Below, in pieces: positions 1 through 12,260 of a stretch of 64,000 bases of DNA (position 1 is the stretch's first letter; every line of letters starts with the position of its first letter). The position numbers were made by a program, and so were the translations under genes. Below the pieces are notes generated by a model, which worked only from the letters and a program-made list of their open reading frames with translations, did no database searches and was not told where the DNA came from. Where the stretch lies: assembly GCA_027886175.1 (NCBI GenBank), contig JAJNNQ010000008.1, forward strand, positions 4,061,501 through 4,125,500, in the 5' to 3' direction. Source of the stretch: Phylloscopus collybita. Lineage: Eukaryota; Chordata; Aves; Passeriformes; Phylloscopidae.

Positions 1-3000
1 TTCTGCAGTGAGACTGGATCTCATCTTACTTTGTTTAGGTTTTAGGGAAAAACAAATGTTCACCCTCTTTGAGCAAGCATTGGTCTGGCCTGAGCCTCCA
101 GCACTGTTCCTGCATGATGGCTCAGGGCAGGGGACGGGGCTGAAGTGGTTAAAGGGGCGAGCAGGCAGGATGGGAACTCTGACAGCTCCCTGAAATGATG
201 ATGTTTAGATTAGCCGGTTTCCAGGCATCGAGTTGTCAAAGCAAGAGGGCTGGGAGGGATGCCGGGGCTTGTCCTTAATTGGAGATGTGGCTCTAAAGCT
301 GCCCCACCTCGCCAACATCCTCTGGGCTCCAGCACACTGCCCTGCAGCAGCTCCCTGCCCCTGGACCATCCCTGTTCTGCTTGTTCCCATACCTCATCCC
401 ACCATTTGCGTGAAGGGAATTCATTGTGATTGACATTGCTGTGCTGGCAATTTGGTGGCTGCTACATCAGAGACACAGTGGGACCCCAGGGTGACATGGC
501 CACGCAAAACTTGTGGTGACCTCTGTGGCTCTTCCCTTGGCCAGCCTCCTGTTGTCAAGGAGTCCTTTAGGCAAGGGGGCAGGCAGGGTCCTGTGACTGC
601 AGCAGGGGCTGGAGGTGACCTGCTGGGTCCCTTGGGAGGTGTCCCCCATTGTCACACTGCAGGTGGATGCTGCCTCCCATCTGCCTGCAGCCACATTCCT
701 TGGCTTCATCGGAAAGGCTTGAATAACCCTTTTAATTTAAGGAGTTAAATTTTAATGGCCTGAAAACCAGATTTCATTATCACCATGTGCCTGTGCTGCC
801 AGCTGTGTAATATAACCAGTATGTGCCATGATGCTCTGCAGCTCCTGCCTCCCTGGGGACACTTCTTGCTCTCTTCCTCCGTTCCAGGAGACCCCTGGGG
901 ACTCTGTGAGTCCCCATGGGCAAGGGGATGCACATCACCCACAGGGATGCAGGGAGAGCTCTAGGGAGAGGCATCTTGCTGGAATGATGCTTCAGGGGGA
1001 TTAGCCAGTTCCTTCATCATCACATCATGTATATAGGGGGATATATATATATAAGAAGTATGTTTATATATATACATATTTATAGGATGTATATATCCAG
1101 GATATATTTATGGTGTGTACATATAAGGGGTATGGCTCCCACTCTCTGTCTCCTCTGCCCTCGTCCCTTCCACAGGCACTCCACCGGCATCTCAGTTGGA
1201 GCCACCTGTCCTCTGTTTTGCCCCTTTCCCTGCCTCCTCCCAGCCAGCCAGCCTGGCATTCCCCTCATGCCATCAAAGCCTCCCAGGGAATGGGCTCCTG
1301 GGGACCCTCCCACCCCACCAGCAGCCGCCTGGTGCTGGCAGTTGGCCTCAGCTGCTGGCCCCTGTCACGGAGGCCAGCAGCTGCAGGACCAGCCAGTTGT
1401 CCTTTGGGGACTGCTTTTGGGATATGCCGACCAAGGGACTTTATGGAGGGGAGTTTGAGGTTTCTGCCAGTGCCCTAGGAGGATGCTGTGCACTGGCAAA
1501 CTCATTCTGCTGGTGGATCCCAGAGAACCTGGGGACAGCTGGAGGGGCTGGTGCCAGCAAGCAGGACAGCATGCCCATGAGGTGACACAGCTTTGAAGCA
1601 GAGGGACAGTCTCCACACAGCTACTTCTCTAACACCCCAACAGTTGCCAGTTCCCCAATGCCACTGAAAGTAGGGGGAAGAATCCCAACCCTTCCACACT
1701 AATCAAAACCAGGCCTGAAATTAAAAAGCAGCTCTCATTCAGCCCCCTGCTCACTGCAAGCACAGCGTTACCAGCCAAATGGCAGAGCTCCTATTTATGG
1801 AAAGGGAGAGCCTTTCCCATGGAGGACTGGCGGAGGGGGAACCTGAAAGGTATCCTTTTTGTCATGGGGCAGCCTTGGAGGTCGCTGAATTGCCCTCAGT
1901 GTTCCCTGGGACTGTTTTTCTTGTTTAAGCTCTTGCTATAGTCCTCTTGCCTGGAAGGTGTAAAACACCAGCTCCCCACCAGCCATGAGCATTGCAGCCA
2001 GTCCCAGCTGTACTGGCGCACCAACCATTTCACTGTTGAAACTAAAACTGTCCCAGTGTTTGTTCTTGGAGAACCCATTCCTTCTTTGGGCACATTAAAC
2101 CATCCCATGTCAAAGTTCAAGTGCCCAGCAGGGCTGCTGGAGGAAGCTTGGCAAGGATGGGGCATCCAGTTATCCCCCCTTGCTGGAGAAGAGTAGCATG
2201 GAGCCACCTTACTCCTGGGCTAGGCTTGGTCCTGCCCAGGCTGGGCTTGTTTTGCTGCAGCTGGCAGTGACTGGATCCTGCCTGCAATGCTGAGCTATTG
2301 ATTTGCTTTTGGCTCCATCAGGCTCGACTAAAAGCCTCTGCCTTCCCCTTTCCTCCCTCCATGCCTCACTTTCCCACCGCTCTCCCTCCTCCAGCCAGCC
2401 TGCGTCCAAGCAGCGAGAAATCAGGGAAGCGTTTTCATCCCCATGAATGCAGCCAGTTACGTAAGAATAATTGGGATAAATGAGCTTATTTATCACAGCC
2501 CGTTCCATTTTAGCGGGGTCCAGGGCGATCGCCGGGTTGGGTTACATAAAATCCCGCACAGAGCATCTCATTGTCCGGCAGCAGCCACGCGGGATGCGGG
2601 AGCTGCCGATGGAGAGCAGCCAGGGCTGGGTGAGGAGGGAAGGGATTATTTGGCAGGGTGAAGAGATGGGAGGAAGATTTGGGGTTTCTTCCTCCCTGTG
2701 TTGAGGAGGGAAGAGGGAAGATCTGTTTATTCATTCCCCTTCTGCATCCCTAAACCACCAGGCTTTAGGGTATGGTCTTTGGAGTCTAACTATAGCTGAA
2801 TAGTCTTCCTCTGGTCTGTCCTCACAGGAACAGGGGCTGGAAACTCACATCCTTCCTCCTCCTTACCCCAGGAGGTGAAAACATGACTTTCAGGCAGGGG
2901 AGGTTCAGGTGTACCTCCTACTTCCCGGCCAAACAAGGCAACTAGTGAACACCTCCCACCCAGCAGCCCAAGCAGTTACTCCTTGTTTTGCCTCTTAATC

Positions 3001-4109
3001 CTCTCAGAGATGCCTCCAAGGGAAAATCTGAATCCAGCTAAGATTATCTGGTTTAACTGTTTGGTAGGAGCTGTGGGAGTTGCTCCAGGGGATGCCTTGG
3101 TACCAGGGTTCCCTATTAGCCCATGGGGAAATGTGGTGAGCCAGGGAGCATCCCAGTTCCAGGAGAAGCTGAGATGCTGGGGAGCCAGGTGGGCTTCCCT
3201 GTGTCTCTCCAGTCCCCATGCTGGGGATCTGAGCTGGTGCTGGGCAGCATTTCAGGTGTCCTCAGACAAACTGCCCAGGAAGGCAAGAGCCTGGAGAAAA
3301 ACAGGAAATCCCCAAATCCAAACAAATGTGGAAGAAAAAAAATCTGATTTTTTATTTTTTTTGCTTCTGGACTAAAAAATGTTGAAAATCTTGGGAATGC
3401 CTCAAGGTTTGCTAAGCAGGACATTCCTGCTGTGACCCAGCCAGGCTGATCAGCGTGGGCCGCAGTGCTGGTTACACTGTTTTGGGGGGAGCACTGCTGG
3501 CAGGATATCCAGTGGAGCAGAGACATCTTCCAGCTTCACCAGCTGGATCTCTGCAGCCACTCAGCACTGGGTGTCATGGCAGCTGGAGCATAGAGGAGTT
3601 CAAAGAGCAGCCTCTGGCTCCAGGGCTGCTGGGTTGCACAATGCTAGGAGGAATTGCTTCACCCCACTAGCTGCACTCACTGGGATTCTGGTCTGACTGG
3701 GGCATCCCATGCCATCCCATGCAGTGATGCTGCTGCACACTCACTACACTGGTCAGGCTGGAAAGCGACACCAAAACCTCCTGAGGGTGGTCATGGGAAG
3801 GCTTGAGGTGGCATGAGCCATAGTAGTGGGTGCCAGCAAGGTCCCAAAGCAATAAGACCAGGGGCATGTCTTAGCCCAGCTATGGTTATTTCCATATGGT
3901 TCTTGTCCTGGTGTGAGTAACTGCATCCTTCAAATGCAGAGCCTGGTATTGACCCACAGCACCTCAGTTCTGGTGCCACCACACTCGCCCAACCTCTGAT
4001 GCACCCAGATCTCCTCCCTGGTCCTCTCTGGAGAAGTGGCTCATATCAGAGTCTTGGTTGTGCTCATTAACCATCCTCCCCCCTGGTTTCTCTCCTCTGT
4101 GATGCACAG
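1..4109 (+). other. VAC14: VAC14 intron (partial), no exon seen
   Basis: This stretch precedes the first recognisable VAC14 exon in the window and should be intron, with the upstream exons off the left edge. I found no open frame resembling VAC14 or any other family. All open frames here are short and lack family motifs. It contains an AT-rich simple repeat near 1027-1110 and otherwise ordinary GC-rich unique sequence. Confidence 0.6.
1027..1110. repeat. AT-rich simple repeat
   Basis: Imperfect TA/TATA-rich low-complexity stretch with several ATATAT runs. It stands out against the GC-rich surroundings. No function is implied. Confidence 0.6.
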
Positions 4110-7100
4110 GCAGCTTTGTCTACTTCTGAATGCAGAGAACATCTTTCACTCCATGGCAGATATACTGCTTAGGGAGGAGGACCTCAAATTCGCCTCTACC
4201 ATGGTCCACACCCTCAATACCATCCTGCTGACGTCCTCTGAGCTCTTCCAGCTGAGAAACCAACTAAAGGACCTGAAGACCCCGGTATGGGCAGCAGGAG
4301 CAGGCTTAGCAGCTGGAGGGGACATAATGGGGGTGGTGGGGACCTGGCAGCCACCTGGGAGTGTGTCTTGCTGCTCAGTCCCTGCCTGGTGGGTCCCAGG
4401 GTTGGAGCTTGGGTAGCTTCTTTATTTGTCCACCGTTCAGGAGCTGAGGATGGGCTTGGAGGATGTGCCCAGCTCTGCCCAACTCTTGCTTTGCTCCCTA
4501 GAATGGGAATTGGCTTACTGACCCCTCAAGCAGCTGCTGCCTCCTTCCATCTGCCCCATCATGGGCCATGGGACAGGTGACAGCAGGAGGAGAGTCCTGC
4601 AGTCCCTCAACTGTCCCTTTCAGGAACATGCCCACAGGATTTGCTGAGCAGCTGCTACCAGCACCAGTGACATCCAAGGAAGGAGAGGAGGAAGATTCCT
4701 CCTTCTTCTCCTGCTGAAAACCAGTGATGCAGGGGTGTTCCCTTTCATGGGACAGCATTGTCCTCCAGCCCCTCATCATGTGGTGGATGCAGCCCTGGGG
4801 GCCACCTCATCATGCTGTCACCCCAAAGCCCACCTGGTCTCCATCTTCTGAGGCTGAGACTCATGTCAGTGCCAGGCGGACTTCATGGGTCCAGAAATGT
4901 CCCTTTGTGTTTTGGTAGCTCTTGCCAGCCTGGTGGGTTGGTGTTGGTTACCTGGGGCTCTCCATGCCATGTCCATGCTCCCAGTGGTGACCCGACCAAT
5001 GGTTCTCTCTTTCCCCAGGAAAGCCGTAACCTCTTCTGCTGCCTCTACCGGTCCTGGTGTCACAACCCCGTTACGACCGTGTCCCTCTGTTTCCTTACCC
5101 AGAACTATAAGCATGCCTACGACCTCATCCAGAAATTGTATCCTTTGGGGATTTTCTGCCAGGGTGGGGCCTGAGCTGGCCCTTGGTCCCTCTGCGGCAA
5201 CCAAGGTCACCCCGCAGGCCAGCCCAGCCTCCTGCCTGCAGCCCATCATTACCAGGGCAGGGCAGCCTGTGCTGGGTATGAGCCAGCTGCCTTCCCCTGG
5301 TGTCATCCCTTTCTTTGTGGTGAAAAGAGAAGAGGGCACGCACTGTCTGAGCCTTGACCTTCCCCTGCCCAGAAAGGGAGGCTCCTCAACATCCTCTTCC
5401 TCCCAGGAAGATGAAGGTTTTGGCCTCCTGGCCTGGTGAGGAGCAGGCAGTGCCCAGCACGGCACAATCCCTGGTGAGCTCACCATCTGCCTGCAGCAGA
5501 ATGATTATTTTCATGTGCCAGCAAACCCCAAGCCTCCCTGAGTAGTTTTCCAAACGAAGAAGCTCAATAACACGCTCAACTTCCCTTCCCAGTGCACACC
5601 GACATTCCTTCTGGGAGATGCATCATCCCCGTGGGCCAGGAGGGTAAAAACAAGCGTCCTGCGCTGAACACCTACCCTGCCTGCTCTCAGCTTTTTGGGC
5701 AGCCTGCCTCTTCCCCTCTACCTGCCTGCTCATCTGTTTCCCTCCGTCATGCCTTGGCCGCCCTACAGACCTTTCAGCCCTGCCTGCGTGCCAGCCCTGC
5801 CCGTTCCCTGCCCGCTCGCATCCCGCAGGAGCAGCGGATGCCGGGAGGCTTTGGCAAAGCCGCGCTCCGCACCGGGCGTCACCCGCGCCAGCCATCTGCT
5901 GCTGCCCGGCCGCCTCTTCCCAAGGTAACATCCTTAACAGCCACACCCAGCGGGGATCTGGAGGTCACCGTGGATTTCCTCACCGAGGTGGACAAGCTGG
6001 TGCAGCTCATCGAGTGCCCCATATTCACGTGTAAGGAGGAAAACCCCGGGTGGGGAAGGGGCTGCGCGCGGTGCTCCCCCTCCCCACGCCTCCGTGGCAG
6101 GCGGCAGCCGCCGCACGAATAAATAGAGCAGAAGTTATGAGACTTCTTGCCGGGAGGTTTGCCCAGCGCTGGGGCTGCCCGCCGGGAAAAGGGCACGCTG
6201 GCAGTACGGGGGGGGCGGCGTTGCCCCCCAGATATAGGTTAAAGGAGCGAGCAGCGCTGGCATCCAACAAAAGGGATGGGGGAGGGGATAGGGGGAGGGG
6301 GCCTGGATCACGCTGAGCATCTCCAGGGGTGCAGGAGGAGGGCATCACATGGGGGAAACCCTCTGTGCCACCGTCGGATGCACAGGGTGGCATTGTGCGT
6401 GCTGCTGGGGCCCTTAGCAAGAAAAAAGGGAATTTTTTTCCTAGAAATGAAGAATTAAGCCCTATAAAACTAGTTGATGTTTTTTCCAGTATCCAGCAAT
6501 GTGGGTCCCCCATTGGGTAATGCAGCAGTGCCTGACCAGGGGCTCAGGGGTGTGACACTGGAAGCCAGGATGGTGGCAGGGGATGTGGCAGGGTGACTTG
6601 TGGCTGTGGGGGGATTTCTCATGATGTCAATTTGCTGCCCCTGAGCTTCTCATTGAAGGTGTATCCGGGCACTGAGGTTGTTGGGAAATGTCCTGGAAAG
6701 GACGTCGTGGTGCACCTATATAGGTCCAGGGTGATATTGGGGGAAATTTAAGGGAAGAAGTTTAAAGCAGCTGGGCAGTAGAGACCCTCACTCATGCTCC
6801 TTCCTGTAGACCCTATCCCATATCCTCAGGATGACTGTCCCAATGTGTGAGGCACCCACGTGTCTGTGGTAATTTTGCATGCCCCAGAGTTCATTGAGGG
6901 TTCCTCAGCCCACACATTCACTTTAGTCCGCACATCTCGGTAGGGGACAGACGTGTTTCCAATAAAGTGGCATCCCTGGTGATGGCTCCCTTCACTGGGA
7001 GACACCAGAGGTACAAGTGATAACCAGGAGGTGAGATGCTGAGACACAGACCTTTTGCCCCATCTCCTGGGCTGCCCCTTCAGTTGTGTTTAGGGCTCCA

Positions 7101-9423
7101 GAAGGCTCTTCTGCCACGAGCACAGTGAGGGATGAAGCCAGAAGGCGGTTTTGCCTCTACTGAGCAGAATTGAGGCCCAGCACAAGTAACCTTCAGAACC
7201 AAGCAGAGGGGATTCCTTCTGCTGTAGAGAGTCTCCAGGAGGGTGTCACCCAGCCCTCTGGATGTGATGCTCCAGGGTATTTCTGCTGAATCTGCAGAAG
7301 CTGAGGAGCAATCCCGTGCTACATGTGTGTTCTCAGACAGACAGCATGGACAGCCTCGGGGATGAGTGGTATCAGGAGTGGCAGACTGGGGAGCCACTGG
7401 TCAAGGAGAAGGACTCTGGACGATGTGGGACACCAAGATGGATGGGTTAATGAAAGGGGAGGGGGGTGCCATCAAGTGCCCCTTGGTTGGCAGGCAGAGG
7501 CTTAGAGCCTCTCCAGGACTATCAGAGGGAGTGGGAGGAACCTGCTATTGCAGCTGGAGATGAAATGCATTTTCCCTGCCTTCCCATCCTCTTCTGTCCT
7601 CTTCCAGATCTCCGCCTGCAGCTGCTGGATGTGAAGAACAACCCCTATCTGATCAAGGCTCTCTATGGCCTGCTGATGCTGCTGCCCCAGAGCAGCGCCT
7701 TCCAGCTCCTCTCCCACCGCCTCCAGTGCGTGCCCAACCCAGAGCTGATGCAGACCACGTAAGTGCTGGGGGATGGACCGGCATCAGCATCGGGGCTGGA
7801 TCAGCTGTTCCCCCACAGCTGAGCATCCCTGCCATTCCAGGCTCAGCCCCGATCCCAGGCTCAGCCCCATGCTCAGGCTTTCACCCCCCAGCTCTGTTGT
7901 GGCCGTGGCTGCTCCCTGTCCCCATGGCCGGGAGTGCTGGCTCGGGGGGTTTTTTGTGTCTATATTTGGTAACCCTGGGAGGGCTGTGCCTCATCCACAG
8001 GCATTTGGCATCCGGGATGGAAAATTTCACTTGTGGGGTCGCTATGGAAACAAGCAGAGCTGGGAAGGAGGTTTATGGAGAAAGACTCCAGCAGCTGGGG
8101 GGGGCTCCCAAAGCATCCCCCCTGCAGCCTGAACAGCCTTCACAGCACCCAAAAGGAGCCTGGCACCCTGCTAATGCCTCTGGGTGGCTGCTCCATTCCC
8201 ACTCCTGGCCTTTGGGGATCCGTGAGATGTGCAAGGGCGGCATCTCCCTGGGCACCAGCTGAGATCCTCATGCTCCCTGCCCAGGGGTACTGCCAGTGGG
8301 ATTTGCTTTCCAACCTTTGGCTAATGAGTGGGGGGGGGGGATTGATGATAAAGCTGGCTCTGCCTTGGCGAAGCCCTGGAACAAAAAGAGCCCAAGATGG
8401 GCAGGTTTCTGAATTAACCCCCCGCTGCTGTTGTCGCTTCTTGGCTTTTAACTGCTTCCCTGGGATGGCTTTTATCCCTCATGGCCTCCGGCACTGAGCT
8501 CCTGCCCACAACCCAGCACTGATATTTAATTGGGGGGGTGGAGAGGGGGCTGCATGTGCTTCCCCCTCCTTTTTTCTCCCCACTAACCCTGGCAGTGGGG
8601 GTTTTTCGAGCTGTCAGACGGCCTGAGCATCTGATTAACTCTGACCTACATTCCTTCAAACACCGAAGCCGGCTTTCATAACTGGGCAGTCCCAGCTGCC
8701 CCCTCCCCAGGGACATACCAGGGCCACCAGAGCTGCCTGCCATCCTCCCGTGGGCATCCTATGGCTGGTGTCTCCTCCTTCCTTGCATGGGGACAGCACA
8801 GGGATGCGTATCCATGGCTGGAACCCTAGGGAGCCTGCATTTGGAGGCCCCAGCCATGGGTGCTCATCCCTGGGGACTGTCCCTGCTTCCGCTGGATGTT
8901 TTTTGCTTGCTCAAAAAAAGAGACATGGAAACTTATAACACGTGGCCCTGGCATCCTTATCTCACTGCTTTTGACTGCAGTTGGTTGGGATAGAGGGGAG
9001 TATGTGTCAGAGGAATTAAACCTCCCATGTCGGGCCAAGATGCAGATTTCCCTTGTCCCCTCCCTTGTCTTCAGCTTTATCTCACACCTTTGGAGGAAGA
9101 AAATATGTCCTTGGGGGTATTTTATGAGGCACCAGCATGACTAGGATTTGCTGAGCTCAGCTTCTTCAGGACAAGCTTTTGGTGCTGCCAGTGCCGGATG
9201 CTCACAGAACCAAACATCCCCATCCCCTTCACACCCTCACTCTCTCTTCCCACCCTGCAGGGACAACACCAAGCCCAGCACCAGCTCCAAGAGAACAGCA
9301 GCCTCCAACATTGACTACACGGAGCTGCTGCAGCACTTTGAGAAGGTCCAAAACAAGCACCTGGAAGCAAGACACCAGCGAGCCGGGCGGGCAGAGCAGC
9401 TGGACCGGCGGGTGGTCCTCTGA
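4110..9423 (+). CDS. VAC14: VAC14, C-terminal five coding exons (partial)
   Basis: VAC14 is the scaffold that holds PIKfyve and the phosphatase FIG4 together on endosome/lysosome membranes and so controls PI(3,5)P2. Exons: 4110-4284, 5019-5137, 5951-6030, 7608-7758, 9261-9423 (stop TGA 9421-9423). The reading frame stays open across all junctions (phases 0, 2, 1, 2) and gives about 228 residues, roughly the last 30% of the 782-residue human protein. Recognisable blocks are [11 protein letters not shown] and [11 protein letters not shown] (exon 1), [20 protein letters not shown] (exon 2), IDKLVQL-like text with IECPIFTY (exon 3), [20 protein letters not shown] (exon 4) and [14 protein letters not shown] with the terminal DRRVVL (exon 5). 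This is the Fig4-binding C-terminal domain. The 5' edge of the first exon could be 4110 or 4114. The second exon uses a weak donor (GTATCC at 5138). The N-terminal HEAT repeats lie outside the window. Nothing looks broken. Confidence 0.96.
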
Positions 9424-10117
9424 GCACCCTGCGGCCGCCGCGGGTGTGCACAGTTGCTGGGGCAGGGACCAGGGGACACAGACCAGGGAACAGGCACTCC
9501 AGTTGCTGGCCACCAGAGAATCTGGTGGGTTTAATGGAAATGGGCAAGCGCTCAACACAGGGCTGGTTTTCCCCCCCCACTGTGCGTGTGGACGAGGGGG
9601 GGACTCTCAGGCTGTGCCAAGCCTCTCCTGTGAGTGCTGGGGGGACATGGGGAAGGGTTGCCCAAGGAAAGGGCCAGGGTAAAGCACCTCATCTTCTCTT
9701 GCAATGGGGCAAGGAAACTCCCCTTTGCTTTGCTAATGCCTTCCCCGTGACAGTCAGCTGAGCACCCAGCCTGCTGCCAGCAGCACCGGAGGAGGGGAAG
9801 GGAAGACGGGAGCAACCCCTGGCCTTCCGCCCTGGAAAGCAAGCACGCGGGGCTGCCAGCCACCTCTCACCACCCTGACTTCCACCCTCTGGTTCCGAGG
9901 CCCTGCTGGAGGTGACCAGTGGCATCTCACTTGGGGAGACATTCCTGTGCCTGACACTCGGCCCCCTCCCCGCATTCACACATCCTCTCTGAGTCCCCAG
10001 CTCTTGGCAGGGACAACTGCACAGTTTCAACTCCCAGCCAGCCCCAGGGGACACGGGGACCAGTGGACCTAACCCCAGACTCCATTCCTTGTTCCTGCAT
10101 TAAGCTCCCCATGATAA

Positions 10118-10123
10118 AATAAA
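10118..10123 (+). terminator. VAC14: VAC14 poly(A) signal
   Basis: A canonical AATAAA lies about 700 bp after the VAC14 stop codon. The interval 9424-10117 has no convincing coding potential and is taken as 3' UTR. The assignment is by position and motif only. Confidence 0.6.
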
Positions 10124-10149
10124 CAAGCAATGCAGAACAGCCCATTCCT

Positions 10150-11479
10150 TGTTGCTGGGCTTCCCGTCATAGTTTTGTTTCCAAGTGGAGCCAAAAACCC
10201 AGCAAGGGCAGTGGATGGCACGGAGCATCTTACTTGACCCTGTGCCCTAGGGCTGGCCCAGCCCTGCCACGTTGGCTCGCCAGCAAGCAGGACTTCTCCG
10301 CCTGCTCTTCTTCCCAGCAGGAAAAAAAACACCACTGAAATTCTTCCAGACCACGGTCACGAAACCACAGCACAGTGACAGGCATTTTCCTGGCCCTGAG
10401 CAGCCGCCAGTGTTACCTTCATCCTGGCCTGTGGCACCGAGGGACCCCAGCACGTGCCAGGCTGCTGTAGTTTGGGGGACACCATTGCATCCCCTGCATG
10501 TTTCAGGCCCTCGCTTGATCGCAGGAAAAGGGGGATTGGAGGAATTTGTGGAGTTTTTATGGCTTCTGGCCTGTTTACAGGGAAGACTGTCTCTGGCAGT
10601 GGGTTCCCCAAACAGCCCCAGACCGGCGCTGCTTTGGCCGGGATAAAGACATTCCTGTCATTCCCGGGAAAGGGCTTTCCAGACCCAGTCACGGCGGGTT
10701 AATTTTAACAGCCAGCCCTCCAGGATGTGCGAGCAGTGGCTTCTCAAGCCGGCTGGTCTCTCAGGGTGCTGGGGGGTACCTTTTGCTGGACCCCTAAGTC
10801 ATTGTCAGTGTGGGCTGAGTGGGCTCTGCCTCACTCCTGCCGAGCTCATTGCTGCTGAGCAGCCTCTTTCTACACTGAGGGACTGGGTTTATGGAGAAAA
10901 ATTCCAGCCAGCTGCTGGAGTCCTGAGCCATAATTGTTTCCTTATGGGTGGCTCTTGACCAACACCGTCCAGAGCAGTGTGGGCATCATCAGCACAGGAT
11001 CAAGACTACTTTTCTGGCAGGAGGGGGAATAGGTGGCTCAGGCTGAAACTGTTTCCCCTGCTGAGTGTCATCACACTGCGAGGGGTAGGGAGGTTGGGAC
11101 TCAGCCTGGCACCCCCAGATCCTGGGAGGCTGGGACCTGGGGCCTTGGGATGGCTGTGGGAAGGGTTTGTTTGCTGACAGGCCATGCATTTCCCATGGCT
11201 CCATGATAATCGAGTGCACATTTCAGAGCTGTCGTGCAACTACTGCGGAGGGACTTCACCCTCCAGCTCATCTTGGAGGGTCAGGAAGGCAACAAACACC
11301 CTTTGGGGAGAGGCAGCATTCCCCCCCCCCCCCCCGGTGCCTCCATAGGTCTGGGACTGTCCCCGGGCATCCCATGGCATCTCCAAGTGCAGTGTCCTCA
11401 CATACTCCCTGGGGCTCTCCTGCTCCTCACCCAGCACCCCAAGATAATCCCTGGGGGTTCCTACGCCGCCACGGGAGCG
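10150..11479. other. Intergenic region between VAC14 and MTSS2
   Basis: Between the VAC14 poly(A) signal and the MTSS2 CpG island I see no gene. It is GC-rich with a run of 15 C at 11321-11335, which could form a G-quadruplex on the minus strand. MTSS2 regulatory sequence may lie here, but no specific site can be supported by eye. Confidence 0.5.
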
Positions 11480-12260
11480 AGCCCCGATGCTGCCCCCACC
11501 AGTGCCGCATCTCCAGTATCCCTCGGGTTTCCCTCCGCTGTAGTCCTGGCGCACCCGGTGCTGCTCCCCGAACCCCCGCCAACAGCATCCCCGAGAACCA
11601 CCGGGGCTGCCCTCGGCTCCGTCATCCCTGCGCGTCCTCCGGGTTGCCCGCAGCGGCTCCCGGAGCATCCCTGGGGCTGACCCCCATCATCCCCCCCGCC
11701 GCCCGCAGCCCCCGGCCCCGCGGCGGGCGGCGCATGTGCCGCGCAGCGCCCGCCCCGCCCCGCCCCCGCCACCGCCCCGGGCCGGAGCTCCCCGCGCCCC
11801 GCTCCGCTCTGCGCCCCGCTCCGCGCCGCTGCCAGGGGGCGGCGGGTCCGCGCAGCACCCGCGGAGGGCGACAGGGAGGGAGGGAAGGAGGCAGGGGGGC
11901 GATGCCCCGCCCGGCTCCGCCGCCGCTCCGCCGCTGTGCCCCCCCCGCCGCCGCCGCCGCCGCCGCCCGGGCGCCGCCCGCCCCCCGCCGCCGCTGAGCC
12001 TGGCCCGCCGCCGCGGCCTCCCCCGGCGGCGCCGCCCGCCCCGGGCTGCCGCAGCGCCGCGATGGAGACGGCGGAGAAGGAGTGCGGAGCCCTCGGCGGC
12101 CTCTTCCAAGCCATCATCAACGACATGAAGGTAGGGGATTCCCCCCCCCCCTCCGCACCCCGGTTTTGCTGCCGTGACAGCGCTCCCCCCGCACCGTTCC
12201 CCCATCAGCCGGCTTCCCCAGGCAGCCCCCGCGCTGCCTCCGCCGGTGCCGGTCCCGCGG
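11480..12260 (+). promoter_or_regulatory. MTSS2: CpG island / MTSS2 promoter and 5' UTR
   Basis: Very GC- and CpG-rich block surrounding the MTSS2 start codon (12062), with many GC-box-like CCGCCC/CCCGCC motifs around 11740-12050 and no evident TATA box. This is typical of a vertebrate CpG-island promoter. The transcription start cannot be placed from sequence alone and probably lies between 11700 and 12000. Confidence 0.75.
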
